Assembly: GCF_000166415.1 (NCBI RefSeq)
Contig: NC_014654.1
Span: 1,674,001 to 1,738,000 of the forward strand
Direction of reading: 5' to 3'
Length of the DNA: 64,000 nt
Source of the DNA: Halanaerobium hydrogeniformans
Lineage (GTDB): Bacteria > Bacillota > Halanaerobiia > Halanaerobiales > Halanaerobiaceae
In this document: positions 43,533-52,969 of the stretch, piece after piece
How positions within the stretch are numbered: position 1 is the first letter of the stretch
How the letters are laid out: every line of letters begins with the position of its first letter
Position numbers and translations under genes: made by a program
Notes under the pieces: generated by a model
What the model saw: the letters and a program-made list of their open reading frames with translations, nothing else
What the model was told of the DNA's origin: nothing
Databases searched by the model: none

Positions 43533-44843
43533 TTACTTTAAATTGTCAGCAATTCTTTTTGCACTTTTTTCTGCCTGATAATAAATTTTCTCCTGATCTA
43601 ATGTTTTTATTTCTCCACCATAAACTATAATTTTCCCATTAATAATTACCGTATCTATAATTCTGCTGTCTGCAGCATAAAATAAATTAGAAAGATTGTT
43701 GTGATGTGGATAAGAAAAAGTATTGTTTTGCGTATCCACTAAAATCAAATCAGCTTTTTTCCCTTCTTTTATCATTCCTATCTGAGCAAGATTGAGTGTT
43801 TTAGCACCATTTATGGTCAGCATTTCCAAAAGCTGCTGAGTGTCAATTAAACTGGGATCATAATTATTTACCTTTTGTAAATAAGCTGCCATTCTAGCCT
43901 CTGTTATCAGATCAAGATTGTTATTGCTTGATACTCCATCAGTACCGATACTTACATTAATATCAGCTGCCAGATAATCTGCGATCGGAGCAATTCCACT
44001 CCCGAGTTTTGCATTGCTTATCGGGTTGTGAGCAATATTGACCCTATTTTTTTTGAGAATTTCTAGGTCTCCTGGCTCAGGATGAACCACATGAGCAGCT
44101 AAAATATGATTTTTAAAAAAATCAAATTCAGCTAGAAATTTGATTGGAGAAAGTGAATGGTCACTCATAAAATCATTTACTTCTTTTTTAGTTTCAGATA
44201 AATGAATATGAACCGCTAAATTATTATCTGCTGCCAGCTTGGTTATTTTTTCTAAATAACTCCTAGAACAGGTATAAGGAGCATGAGGTGCAAGCATGGT
44301 AGTGATTCTTCCTTCTGCAGAATTGTTATATTCTAGAGCAAAGTCAAGCGAATTCTTTAAACCTGTATCTCCGTCATTTGCTTCTATCAAACCTTCGGCA
44401 AGTACTGCCCTGATCCCGCTCTTATCTACTACTTCTGCTGCTCTATCCATAGCAAAATACATATCTGCAAAAGCAGTTGTACCACCTTTTAACATTTCAA
44501 GCACACCTAAAGCTGTACCCCAGTAAATATCATCACCCTTTAATTTAGCTTCAAAAGGCCAGATTTTGGTTTGCAACCATTTTTGGAGTGGCATATCATC
44601 TGCATACCCTCTCATTAAAGTCATCGCGGTATGAGTGTGGGTATTGATCAGCCCGGGTAACAAAATTTTGCCTTCAGCATCTATAACTTCCGAAAAATCT
44701 TTTTTAGTTGGGCAGGAATCCATAGCAGAAATTTCTTTTATTTTATCATCTTCAATTATCAGATATTGATTTTTTAACGGTTCAGGCTCAACCCCAGAAT
44801 AAATTTCTAAAATATTTTTTATTAATATACCCACCTTAAACAC
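43533..44843 (-). CDS. mtaD: S-adenosylhomocysteine/5-methylthioadenosine deaminase-type amidohydrolase
   Basis: 436 residues. Metal ligands HTHTAM near 67-72, His in HIHLSE near 215, His in AAHVVH near 245 and Asp in IGTDGVSSNNN near 301. GYADDMPLQKWLQTKIWPFE near 78-97 marks the MtaD/SAH deaminase group (related to TrzN/AtzA). Converts the adenosine moiety to inosine in SAH or MTA salvage. Exact substrate is inferred. Confidence 0.85.
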   Translation of the reverse strand: MFKVGILIKNILEIYSGVEPEPLKNQYLIIEDDKIKEISAMDSCPTKKDFSEVIDAEGKILLPGLINTHTHTAMTLMRGYADDMPLQKWLQTKIWPFEAKLKGDDIYWGTALGVLEMLKGGTTAFADMYFAMDRAAEVVDKSGIRAVLAEGLIEANDGDTGLKNSLDFALEYNNSAEGRITTMLAPHAPYTCSRSYLEKITKLAADNNLAVHIHLSETKKEVNDFMSDHSLSPIKFLAEFDFFKNHILAAHVVHPEPGDLEILKKNRVNIAHNPISNAKLGSGIAPIADYLAADINVSIGTDGVSSNNNLDLITEARMAAYLQKVNNYDPSLIDTQQLLEMLTINGAKTLNLAQIGMIKEGKKADLILVDTQNNTFSYPHHNNLSNLFYAADSRIIDTVIINGKIIVYGGEIKTLDQEKIYYQAEKSAKRIADNLK

Positions 44844-44883
44844 TCCTCAGCGAATTTTTCATTTGTTCAAAATATAAATCAGT

Positions 44884-45429
44884 TTAGGCAAATACTTTTC
44901 GATAAGCTTTAATAAAATAATCTACCGCAGAAATAATATTGATCGGGATTACAAGATAGAATAGCCAATTTCCAAAAAAATTGATACCGATTAATCTAAC
45001 TGCAATAGCAGTATATAATAAAAAGACCGATGCTTTACCAAGTAAAGTTGGATCTATAAAATTTAAACCAAAGAAATAGGTTATAATTCCAGAAAAGAAT
45101 ATAAAAAGTTCTCTCCCCAATATAATTAAGGAAACAACCCGTGGTATTAAATTTAATCTGATTAATAATAATAAAACACTTATAATAGTTAGTTTATCTG
45201 CTAGAGGATCTAAAAGTTTACCAAACTTTGAATGCATATTAAACTTCTTTGCAATATAGCCATCTACAAAATCACTCAAAGCCGAAAGCGAAAAAAGCCC
45301 TGCAGCTAAATAATAGTTCCCCTGCACAAATAAATATAAATAAATCGGGAGTAATACTATTCTCATCATTGTTATGATATTAGGAATTGTAAACAAATTC
45401 ATCACTCCAGGGCTATTCATTAGACTCAT
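44884..45429 (-). CDS. pgsA: CDP-diacylglycerol-glycerol-3-phosphate 3-phosphatidyltransferase
   Basis: 181 residues, six membrane helices. The CDP-alcohol phosphotransferase motif appears as SDFVDGYIAKKFNMHSKFGKLLDPLADK near 51-78 (DG-x2-AR-type with D-x3-D). First step of phosphatidylglycerol synthesis. The start is uncertain: the ATG at 45429 overlaps the upstream gene by 17 bases, and a later ATG at 45402 begins the usual N-terminus (NLFTIPNIITMMRI). Confidence 0.9.
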   Translation of the reverse strand: MSLMNSPGVMNLFTIPNIITMMRIVLLPIYLYLFVQGNYYLAAGLFSLSALSDFVDGYIAKKFNMHSKFGKLLDPLADKLTIISVLLLLIRLNLIPRVVSLIILGRELFIFFSGIITYFFGLNFIDPTLLGKASVFLLYTAIAVRLIGINFFGNWLFYLVIPINIISAVDYFIKAYRKVFA

Positions 45430-45721
45430 ACTCTTCTTTAGTAATTATTTTACCATTTACAACACTTTCTTTGATTTTTTTATAATGCTTATCAAATTCA
45501 ATCTCTAGATCAATTTTATTATAGCATTGATCACACACCGCGACTTTTTTAATCTCATAAGCAGCCTGACGCTGGTCTTCATAAACTTTTTGTATATCAT
45601 AACTTTTTCTAAATATTAGTTTCATTTGCTTTCCACACTTTTTATCTTCTAAATAAATTTCTATTAAAGGACTACTTTTTCCTTTACTAAAAAAATTTTT
45701 AATAGAATCAAATATACCCAT
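45413..45721 (-). CDS. Small cytoplasmic protein with CxxC motif, unknown function
   Basis: 102 residues, charged, no signal. It has a lone Cys near 29 (CGKQMKLIFRKSYDIQ) and CDQC near 63, which could form a zinc ribbon. The C-terminal third is Lys/Glu-rich. I do not recognise a named family. It has a GGGGGCCC-flanked leader and overlaps the start of pgsA, so the two are probably translated together. Confidence 0.7.
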   Translation of the reverse strand: MGIFDSIKNFFSKGKSSPLIEIYLEDKKCGKQMKLIFRKSYDIQKVYEDQRQAAYEIKKVAVCDQCYNKIDLEIEFDKHYKKIKESVVNGKIITKEEYESNE

Positions 45722-45811
45722 TTTACACAGGGCCCCCTCTATTAAAGTTATTAGTCTTTATTATATAAAATATTCAACAATCCTCAATGATATCCTTCTT
45801 TTTAACCACAG

Positions 45812-47188
45812 CTATAGCTCTAAATGTTCCAGTTTATTAATTTTAGCTAGATATTTTTGCATATCAAATTTTCTTTCTAGACCATTTGAATTCATATATC
45901 TGATCTTACCAAAAATATTTCTTTCCTTCCAGGCGCGATCATGTTTACCAAAACACCAGGCAACACCTGCATAGCTATTTGGGTCTCTTCCATCAAGAGA
46001 ATATTTGTTATTAAGTTTTAAAGCATATTGATAGGCTTTTTCTGGTTCAGAAACCCACTCCAATATTTTCTTGCCCCAGTACATTCTCATATAATTATGC
46101 ATTTTCCCTGTTATTTTCATTTCTGTTTGAGCAGCATTCCAGTATTGATCATGTGTTTCAGCATTTTTCAACTGTTCATAACTGTAATTATAATCTCTTT
46201 TGTCAGCAGCGTGCTTTTTTAGACTCTTAGCTGCCCAATCAGGTAAAACATCTTTAAGACTACCATCATAATTTTGATTATAGTACACAAAATTGAAACT
46301 TAGTTCTCGTCTCACTATCAACTCTTCTAAAAATTCTTCAGCCTCTTTTGAATTTTCAAGAGCTCTTAATGCAATTTCTTGAGCTGAAATCTGTCCAAAA
46401 TGAAGATAAGGACTGAGATCAGACTGATAATCAAAATAAGGGATATTTCTTTTTTCTCCATAATCTGCAATTTTATTGGTTAAAAATTCATTTAGTTTCT
46501 GTTCTGCAGCCTGATATCCACCTTTGAAGAAATTTTTATAGGAAATTTTATCTTCAAAAGTCATTTCAGCTAGGTATTGATCTAGATCTTCAATTAGATA
46601 TTTATTTATTTCTTCAGGTAATTTTAGCACTGTCTTATTTTCAGGTTGGATTTCATTATAATCACTTAAATATTGCTCTCTAATTTTGTTTATCTTTTTT
46701 CTTATTGTATAGGCAGCATATTCTTCCTTTTCAGAAACTTCTTCAACCGGACAGATTACATTAGTCTCAACAGTATAAAAAGGTATTTTAATCAAATTAG
46801 CAGTTTTGGCTTTCCATTTTTTTAAATTCTTTAAATATGATTTTTCACTGACAAATAAACTTGCTTTAGCAGCAATTTGTTCAAAAATAGCATCATCTTC
46901 ATAATTAAAAATAAAAAAATTAATATCTTTTTCTTCAAATCTGTTTTTTAACTCTTTTAAACCAGCAAACATAAATTCATAGTGTCCATATTCAGCTTCA
47001 GGAAAATCTTTATCGATTAAAAAGAAAATAAATAGAGGCTGATTTAGTTTGTTTGCCCTTTCAGCAGCATAGCTCAAAGCATGATTATAACTTATCCTTT
47101 GAGCTGACTGCATCCAGTACACTACATAGTTTGCTTTATTTAAATCAGCCTCATTAATTTTCTTTATTCTGCTTTCATTTAACTTCAC
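45812..47188 (-). CDS. phr: Class II cyclobutane pyrimidine dimer photolyase
   Basis: 458 residues. VVYWMQSAQR near 22-31 is the class II N-terminal signature. The C-terminal FAD domain has YMRMYWGKKILEW near 365 and LNNKYSLDGRDPNSYAGVAWCFGKHDR near 391-417. It repairs UV dimers with FADH- and light, an unexpected trait for a strict anaerobe but common where cells meet sunlight, as in salt ponds. It overlaps the end of the upstream MscS gene by 4 bases. Confidence 0.92.
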   Translation of the reverse strand: MKLNESRIKKINEADLNKANYVVYWMQSAQRISYNHALSYAAERANKLNQPLFIFFLIDKDFPEAEYGHYEFMFAGLKELKNRFEEKDINFFIFNYEDDAIFEQIAAKASLFVSEKSYLKNLKKWKAKTANLIKIPFYTVETNVICPVEEVSEKEEYAAYTIRKKINKIREQYLSDYNEIQPENKTVLKLPEEINKYLIEDLDQYLAEMTFEDKISYKNFFKGGYQAAEQKLNEFLTNKIADYGEKRNIPYFDYQSDLSPYLHFGQISAQEIALRALENSKEAEEFLEELIVRRELSFNFVYYNQNYDGSLKDVLPDWAAKSLKKHAADKRDYNYSYEQLKNAETHDQYWNAAQTEMKITGKMHNYMRMYWGKKILEWVSEPEKAYQYALKLNNKYSLDGRDPNSYAGVAWCFGKHDRAWKERNIFGKIRYMNSNGLERKFDMQKYLAKINKLEHLEL

Positions 47189-47997
47189 ATCTTAACTCCT
47201 TCATCAAAATGAACATCGATTTGTGGATAAGGAATATTAAATCCAGCTTCATCAAATGCATATTTAAGTTCTTCATGAAGATCATAATATACATTCCAAT
47301 AATCAGTAGGTGAAACCCATACTTTAACATCAAAGTTTAATGAACTCCCAGCATGTTCTCCCAGTCTAATTATAGGAGCGGGTTCTTTAAGAATCAGTTC
47401 ATGCTCTGATACTACTTTTTTGATTACTTCTTTAACTTCATTTATATCGTCATCATAACCAACACCAAAACTCAAGTCAACTCTTCTTTTATCTAAAGCA
47501 CTAAAATTAGTGATACTGTTAGTGGATATATTTGAATTTGGAACATATATTTTCTTGTTATCTGGAGAAGTAATTATTGTATAAAGCAGCTCAATCTCCT
47601 GAACCTTACCTTTATAACCTGCAACTTCTATCATATCACCTGCAGTAAAGGGTCTGAAAATCAAGAGAAGTACTCCACCAGCGAAATTTGAAAGGCTGCC
47701 CTGTAAAGCAAAACCAACTGCAAAACCTGCAGCACCAAGTATTGCTATAAAGGAAGTAACTTCAAATCCAAGAGTAGAAGCTATTGAAAGAAATAATAGA
47801 ATTAGTAAAATAGCCCTGCTCATGGAAAGCAAAAAGCTAGTTAAAGTTCTATCAAATTTGCCCTGAATATTCTTTTCCATAATTTTTAGTGCAAACTTGA
47901 TAACCCATAAACCTATTAGCAAAAATACAACTGCTAACAACAACTGCATACCATAAGCTGCGACGACCGATTCTAAACCACCAGCAACATCATTCAT
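47185..47997 (-). CDS. mscS: Small-conductance mechanosensitive channel MscS
   Basis: 270 residues, close to the E. coli MscS length. Three membrane helices; pore-lining TM3 ILGAAGFAVGFALQGSLSNFAGGVLLLIF near 84-112 with the Gly/Ala pattern; then the beta domain FTAGDMIEVAGYKGKVQEI and a C-terminal alpha/beta domain ending NIPYPQIDVHF. Gated by membrane tension. It is the second MscS-type channel in the window after the one near 18 kb, which fits an osmotically stressed habitat. Confidence 0.93.
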   Translation of the reverse strand: MNDVAGGLESVVAAYGMQLLLAVVFLLIGLWVIKFALKIMEKNIQGKFDRTLTSFLLSMSRAILLILLFLSIASTLGFEVTSFIAILGAAGFAVGFALQGSLSNFAGGVLLLIFRPFTAGDMIEVAGYKGKVQEIELLYTIITSPDNKKIYVPNSNISTNSITNFSALDKRRVDLSFGVGYDDDINEVKEVIKKVVSEHELILKEPAPIIRLGEHAGSSLNFDVKVWVSPTDYWNVYYDLHEELKYAFDEAGFNIPYPQIDVHFDEGVKM

Positions 47998-48130
47998 CTT
48001 TATATCCCCCTTCTAATTAAAATTAGAGATGTTCCTCAACACCTCATTTTCTAATTAATAATTATTCTCTTTTATATAATTCTAGTTAAATCCTTACTAT
48101 CCTGCTTATAATTATTAATAATTTGAATTA

Positions 48131-48157
48131 AAGAAGAACCGGGATTACCGGTTCCTC
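48131..48157 (-). terminator. Hairpin after the HU gene
   Basis: Stem GAACCGG / CCGGTTC with a five-base loop, extended by weak pairs, 20 bases past the stop; only a short T-run follows. Confidence 0.6.
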
Positions 48158-48173
48158 AATTTAATAATAAGTA

Positions 48174-48473
48174 TTAGATATCTACGGTTTCTTTAAAAGA
48201 TTTACCGCTTCTAAACACAGGTACCTTACGAGCTGGTATCTGTATTTCCTCATTAGTTTGAGGATTCCGGCCTTTTCTAGCACTTCTATCTCTTACTTCA
48301 AAAGTACCAAAGCCAATTAATTGTACATTATCACGATCATCTTCAGGTTTTTTAGCTTCTGCTCTGAGGTGGTTCATAATGGTATCAATCATGTTATTAA
48401 TTACTTCTCCAGTATCTTTTTTAGTGATACCTGTATTTTCTGCAACGGCATCAATAAGTTCATTTTTAGTCAC
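48174..48473 (-). CDS. hup: HU-family DNA-binding protein
   Basis: 99 residues, GTG start with AAAGGAGGTG upstream. MTKNELIDAVAENTGITKKDT at the N-terminus, GFGTFEVRDRSARKGRNP near 54-71 and the DNA-arm RKVPVFRSGKSFKE at the end. It carries a short insert, EAKKPEDDRDN near 39, that makes it longer than the 90-residue norm. A nucleoid protein that bends DNA. It lies between gpsA and mscS with its own terminator. Confidence 0.94.
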   Translation of the reverse strand: MTKNELIDAVAENTGITKKDTGEVINNMIDTIMNHLRAEAKKPEDDRDNVQLIGFGTFEVRDRSARKGRNPQTNEEIQIPARKVPVFRSGKSFKETVDI

Positions 48474-48577
48474 TGAAATTCACCTCCTTTGAAAAAATAG
48501 CTTTTTTATACATATACTTACTATTCTGGCTATAACAGCGATATCCTGCATTCTGAAAGAAAAAAAATATTAAAAAA

Positions 48578-49609
48578 CTATATATTCCAAAGAGATTTAT
48601 CTACTACTGCTTCCATTTCATGTTTTTTAGACCTTAACATCAATTGATCTACTGCCTGATATGGATCTTTATCATTAAATAAAACATTATATACCTGATA
48701 TGTAATGGGCATTTCAAGCTCTAAATTCTCTTTTTCAAGCCATTTATAAATAGCTCGGGTTGTTTTTACACCTTCTACAACCTGTTTAACCCTGTCTTTT
48801 GCTTCTGCTATACTCTTGCCTTTACCGATCTCTATCCCAAACCGGCGATTACGACTGTGCATACTTGTACAGGTGACAACCAGGTCTCCCATTCCGGATA
48901 ATCCAGCTAAAGTCATTTTTTTACCACCATGATAGTCTACAAAACGCCCCATTTCCATTAAAGCTCTTGTTATTAAGGCTGCCCTGGTATTATCACCAAA
49001 GTCTAAACCATCACATATTCCACTTGCTAAAGCAATAACATTTTTTACAGCTCCACCAAGTTCTACCCCAATTAAATCGGGATTAGTATATACTCTAAAG
49101 TAAGGAGACATAAAAAGGTCTTGAACCTTTTCAGCATTTTCTTTATTCCTTGAAGCAGATACTATTGCAGTTGGTAGTTTTTTGATAACTTCTTCAGCAT
49201 GGGTTGGTCCTGATAAAACAACTACATTTTTAAATCCAGCATCTTTAATAATTTCTGAATTAACTTTAAAATTCTCTTCTTCTATTCCTTTGGCTGTAGA
49301 AACTATTAAAGTTTTCTCAGCAGTATATTTTTTCAATTCACTGCAGACCTTTTCGGCTGCATGAGTTGGAACAGAAATAACTATTACTTCAGCCTCTGAA
49401 ACAGCTTTTTTGAAATCATTGACTGCTTTTAAGTCTTCATGTAGCTTGATCTCTGGAAAATATTTGTGGTTAATATTTTTCTCGTTAATTGAATCTACTA
49501 CACTTTTATCTCTTGCATAAATCCTGGTTAAGTGACCATTTTCGGCCAGAATATTTGCTAGAGATGTACCCCAACTTCCTCCACCAATTACCGTAATTTT
49601 GCTTTTCAT
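48578..49609 (-). CDS. gpsA: Glycerol-3-phosphate dehydrogenase [NAD(P)+]
   Basis: 343 residues from the ATG at 49609; a GTG one codon upstream overlaps the plsY stop. GGGSWGTSLANILAENG at 7-23 is the NAD(P) fold, VLSGPTHAEEV near 134 and the catalytic Lys in ELGGAVKNVIALASGICDGL near 183-203, with GLSGMGDLVVTC near 237. Supplies sn-glycerol 3-phosphate for phospholipids; the plsY gene that uses this product is directly upstream. Confidence 0.95.
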   Translation of the reverse strand: MKSKITVIGGGSWGTSLANILAENGHLTRIYARDKSVVDSINEKNINHKYFPEIKLHEDLKAVNDFKKAVSEAEVIVISVPTHAAEKVCSELKKYTAEKTLIVSTAKGIEEENFKVNSEIIKDAGFKNVVVLSGPTHAEEVIKKLPTAIVSASRNKENAEKVQDLFMSPYFRVYTNPDLIGVELGGAVKNVIALASGICDGLDFGDNTRAALITRALMEMGRFVDYHGGKKMTLAGLSGMGDLVVTCTSMHSRNRRFGIEIGKGKSIAEAKDRVKQVVEGVKTTRAIYKWLEKENLELEMPITYQVYNVLFNDKDPYQAVDQLMLRSKKHEMEAVVDKSLWNI

Positions 49610-49611
49610 CA

Positions 49612-50223
49612 CTAGCCGCTTTGCCCCAATTTATCGGGATCCATTCTATTTTCTTCCCCATTCATTAATCTATTTATATTTGCCCGATGGGTAAAGATTA
49701 CAAATAACGATAAAAGAGCTCCAAATATGATATGAGGACCCTCAAATCCACTAAAATAGATCACAAAAGGAAGTGATAATGAACCAATTATAGAACCAAG
49801 AGAAACATATCTAGTTTTAATAACTAAAAATAACCAGATTAAAGCATAAACAAGAAAGGCGAGTGGATAAAGTCTTAAAATAACTCCAAAGGTTGTAGCT
49901 ACACCTTTTCCACCGGTAAAACCTAAAAATATTGACCAGTCATGACCTGCAATAGCTGCCATCGCAACAAGTAAAACAAAAATAGAGGCTACATCACCAA
50001 TAATTGCCTGCCCAACTAAAACTCCTAAAAAACCTTTTAGAATATCAAACACTGCTACTAATACCCCTGCTTTTAAGCCCATAACTCTAGCTACATTTGT
50101 TGCCCCAATATTACCACTACCGTAATTACGAACATCTTTTTTTAAAACTGATTTAGTTAAAAGTAATCCGCTCGGTATCGAACCAATTAAATAACTTATT
50201 AAGATAGCGAGTACAATTCTCAT
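49612..50223 (-). CDS. plsY: Acyl-phosphate:glycerol-3-phosphate acyltransferase
   Basis: 203 residues, five to six membrane helices. The three PlsY motifs are seen: SIPSGLLLTK near 15, GSGNIGATNVARVMG near 36-50 and GFTGGKGVATTFG near 101-113. It transfers acyl from acyl-phosphate (made by PlsX, also in this window) to glycerol 3-phosphate. Between der (14-base gap) and gpsA (overlap). Confidence 0.95.
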   Translation of the reverse strand: MRIVLAILISYLIGSIPSGLLLTKSVLKKDVRNYGSGNIGATNVARVMGLKAGVLVAVFDILKGFLGVLVGQAIIGDVASIFVLLVAMAAIAGHDWSIFLGFTGGKGVATTFGVILRLYPLAFLVYALIWLFLVIKTRYVSLGSIIGSLSLPFVIYFSGFEGPHIIFGALLSLFVIFTHRANINRLMNGEENRMDPDKLGQSG

Positions 50224-50237
50224 AATAGACCTCCTTT

Positions 50238-51554
50238 TTATTTGCGCTGTTTTAATTTAAAGTTCAATGGATTACCAACATATCCGAAAGCTTCTCTGAG
50301 AACATTTTCTAAATATCTTTGATAAGCAAAATGCATTAAGTTAGGATCATTAACAAAAAAGACAAAGGTAGGTGGTTTGACCCCAACCTGACTACCATAA
50401 TATAATTTAAGCCTTTTTCCTTTTCTGCTCGGTGGTTCACGAAGTTGAACTGCTTCAGAAATTACCTCATTTAAGACTCCTGTTTTGATCCTTAAATTAC
50501 TCTGATCTACAACATATTCGAGTAAGGAAAGCATCTCATCAATTCTTTCACCTGTTAAAGCAGATATATAGGTTATTGGAACATAATTTAAAAACTTAAG
50601 TTCATAATAAACTTCATCAGTATATCTTTTCATCGTTTTTGAATCTTTTTTCATCAAATCCCATTTATTAATTGCAATAACCATTGCCTTACCTTCATCA
50701 TGCGCATAACCAGCAATTTTTTTATCCTGATCTGATACACCTTTTGTTGCGTCAATCATCATTAATACTGCATCAGATCTATCTACAGATTTTAAAGCTC
50801 TTAAATTACTGTAATACTCTATAGATTCTTTAACCCTTGATTTGCGTCTCAAACCAGCTGTATCAATAAAATTAAACTTGATATCTTTCCATTCTATTAA
50901 TGTATCCACTGCATCTCTAGTAGTTCCAGGCATATCACTAACTATTACCCTGTTTTCACCTACAAGATGGTTTATCAAGCTTGATTTACCAACATTTGGT
51001 TTGCCTATTACAGCGATATTTATTGCTTCTCTTTTATCTTCATCTTCTTCATATTCCGGAAGTTCAGCTGATATTTTTTCTAAAAGTTCCCCGGTGTTTT
51101 TCCCATGCTCTGCAGAAATCAATATAGGATCACCAAAACCCAGAGAATAAAATTCCCAACTGATTTCCTGCTGATTAGAAAAATCTTCAACTTTATTTAC
51201 AACTAATAATACTTCTTTATTGGTCCTGTATAAAAGCTGGGCAATCTCCTGATCTATTCCTGTCATACCGGTTCGCGAATCTACCACAAATAAAATTACA
51301 TCTGCTTCCTCCATGGCCAATTCAGCCTGATATTTTATTTTGTTTTTTATCTCATCAGAATCACGTGGTACGATACCACCAGTATCTATAACATTAAAAG
51401 TTCTATCAAGCCATTCTGCTTCTCCATAGATTCTATCGCGGGTAACATTTGGCTCACCTTCTACTATGGCACGTCTGCCACCGACCAATCTATTAAAAAG
51501 GGTTGATTTACCAACATTTGGTCTACCAACTATTGCTACTGTTGCTTTAGCCAT
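50238..51554 (-). CDS. der: Ribosome-associated GTPase Der (EngA)
   Basis: 438 residues. Two tandem GTPase domains: GRPNVGKST near 9 and GKPNVGKSS near 186, each with DTGG/DTAG and NKVE/NKWD motifs, followed by the KH-like C-terminal domain. Required for 50S ribosome assembly. The start overlaps the end of the upstream DUF512 gene by 8 bases, a pairing common in Clostridia. Confidence 0.96.
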   Translation of the reverse strand: MAKATVAIVGRPNVGKSTLFNRLVGGRRAIVEGEPNVTRDRIYGEAEWLDRTFNVIDTGGIVPRDSDEIKNKIKYQAELAMEEADVILFVVDSRTGMTGIDQEIAQLLYRTNKEVLLVVNKVEDFSNQQEISWEFYSLGFGDPILISAEHGKNTGELLEKISAELPEYEEDEDKREAINIAVIGKPNVGKSSLINHLVGENRVIVSDMPGTTRDAVDTLIEWKDIKFNFIDTAGLRRKSRVKESIEYYSNLRALKSVDRSDAVLMMIDATKGVSDQDKKIAGYAHDEGKAMVIAINKWDLMKKDSKTMKRYTDEVYYELKFLNYVPITYISALTGERIDEMLSLLEYVVDQSNLRIKTGVLNEVISEAVQLREPPSRKGKRLKLYYGSQVGVKPPTFVFFVNDPNLMHFAYQRYLENVLREAFGYVGNPLNFKLKQRK

Positions 51555-52845
51555 TTTCTATCACCTCCACTAATTCTGTTAGATTTCCAACAAACTCTAT
51601 CGTATAATCTTTTAATTTCTCTTTAAATTCCTCACAGTGAGAACCATCTAAAAATTTATTCTCGTCATTTAATACTACATCTGGAATAATTATTTTTTGA
51701 TATTGATCTTTATCAATTTTTTTGATTCTTTTTTCGATATCTACTGCAGTTAATAAGCCTGTAACTGTAACACTTTCCCCAAAAAAATCATTTTTTATTT
51801 TTAGAAGATCTATCTCTAAATTTTTAATATTATTTAATTCTTCAATTATAGGTTTAACTGCTTTAACACCCAATTCTGCAGTTATTACAGCTATTTTGAG
51901 CTTTTTAGAGAGCACATCTGGATAACTAAGCTTTTTAAAACTATTTCTAAATAAAGCTGTTAAGCCTATTCCATTTTCTAATTGGGGGAAATCTGCGTAT
52001 TCTTGATAATCAGGTAATTTATTATTTGTTTTTAAATAAAACTCATCTGCTGCATAGATAATATTTTTACCAAATCTAGCAAGAGATTTTTTCTGCCATT
52101 TTTTTATCTGTAAAAGAGCTTCATTCATTTCTTTTTCAGTTAAAGATCTAAGTTCAGCTAATCCTTCCCTGAATTTTGTTATCCCAACCGGAACAACTCC
52201 AATTGAAAGCAGAGCTGGATATAAGTCTAAAAGATCTTTTAATGTTCTATTTAATTCCTGACCATCATTATAATCAGGACATAAAACAATCTGAGTATGA
52301 AACTCTATTCCCTTCTCTTTTAACAGATAAAGGAGCTCATTAATCTCTGCTGCCCGTTTGTTTTTCATCATTTTAACTCTTAGCTCTGGATTAGTAGTAT
52401 GAACAGAGATATTTAATGGACTCAGCCTTTTATCGATAATTCTTTGCAGCTCAGATTTTTTTAAATTACTTAAAGTAATAAAGCTGCCCTGAAGAAATGA
52501 AAAACGATAATCATCGTCTTTCTGCATCAAACTGTCTCTCATATTTGGTGGCTGTTGTTTTACAAAACAAAAAACACAATTATTTTTACACTGTTTTAAA
52601 CCGTCAAAAATAATCTCCTTAAACTCAATGCCCAATTCTTCATCAATTTTTCTCTGCAGCTGAAATTCCTGAATAGTATTATCAGCTCTTTTTACCTTCA
52701 AATCAATTACTGCTTCAGAAATTTGATATAAATAATCTATATAATCATTTATTTTTTGACCATTAATAGTAATAATTTTATCACTTGCTTTTAAACCAGC
52801 TTTAGAAGCTGTTGAGTCTTCAATTATCTTTTCAATTTTAACCAT
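51547..52845 (-). CDS. DUF512/PDZ radical-SAM-like protein
   Basis: 432 residues. An N-terminal PDZ-like domain (about 1-65, STASKAGLKASDKIITINGQKI) and a Cys motif CKNNCVFCF near 87-95 (C-x3-C-x2-C) followed by a TIM-barrel-like region with NISVHTTNPELRVKMM near 145, then the DUF512 domain from about 210. The Cys spacing is that of radical SAM enzymes, so a [4Fe-4S] cluster is likely. The substrate is unknown. It is always near der in related genomes as far as I know. Confidence 0.83.
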   Translation of the reverse strand: MVKIEKIIEDSTASKAGLKASDKIITINGQKINDYIDYLYQISEAVIDLKVKRADNTIQEFQLQRKIDEELGIEFKEIIFDGLKQCKNNCVFCFVKQQPPNMRDSLMQKDDDYRFSFLQGSFITLSNLKKSELQRIIDKRLSPLNISVHTTNPELRVKMMKNKRAAEINELLYLLKEKGIEFHTQIVLCPDYNDGQELNRTLKDLLDLYPALLSIGVVPVGITKFREGLAELRSLTEKEMNEALLQIKKWQKKSLARFGKNIIYAADEFYLKTNNKLPDYQEYADFPQLENGIGLTALFRNSFKKLSYPDVLSKKLKIAVITAELGVKAVKPIIEELNNIKNLEIDLLKIKNDFFGESVTVTGLLTAVDIEKRIKKIDKDQYQKIIIPDVVLNDENKFLDGSHCEEFKEKLKDYTIEFVGNLTELVEVIENG

Positions 52846-52921
52846 CTTCTGCCTCCTGTTTCCTTGATAATATCATATTTTAGCAGACTAAGCAAAAGCA
52901 GACAGCAAGCTGGTTTAACGC

Positions 52922-52959
52922 AAAAAAACCCGCCGCCCAAATAATATTGGACAGCGGGT
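52922..52959 (-). terminator. Terminator of the ispH-S1 gene
   Basis: Minus-strand stem ACCCGC+TGTCCAA / TTGGGCG+GCGGGT, 13 bp with G-U pairs, then TTTTTTT. Separates the lipid/cmk operon from the DUF512-der operon. Confidence 0.88.
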
Positions 52960-52969
52960 GCTTTTTTAA

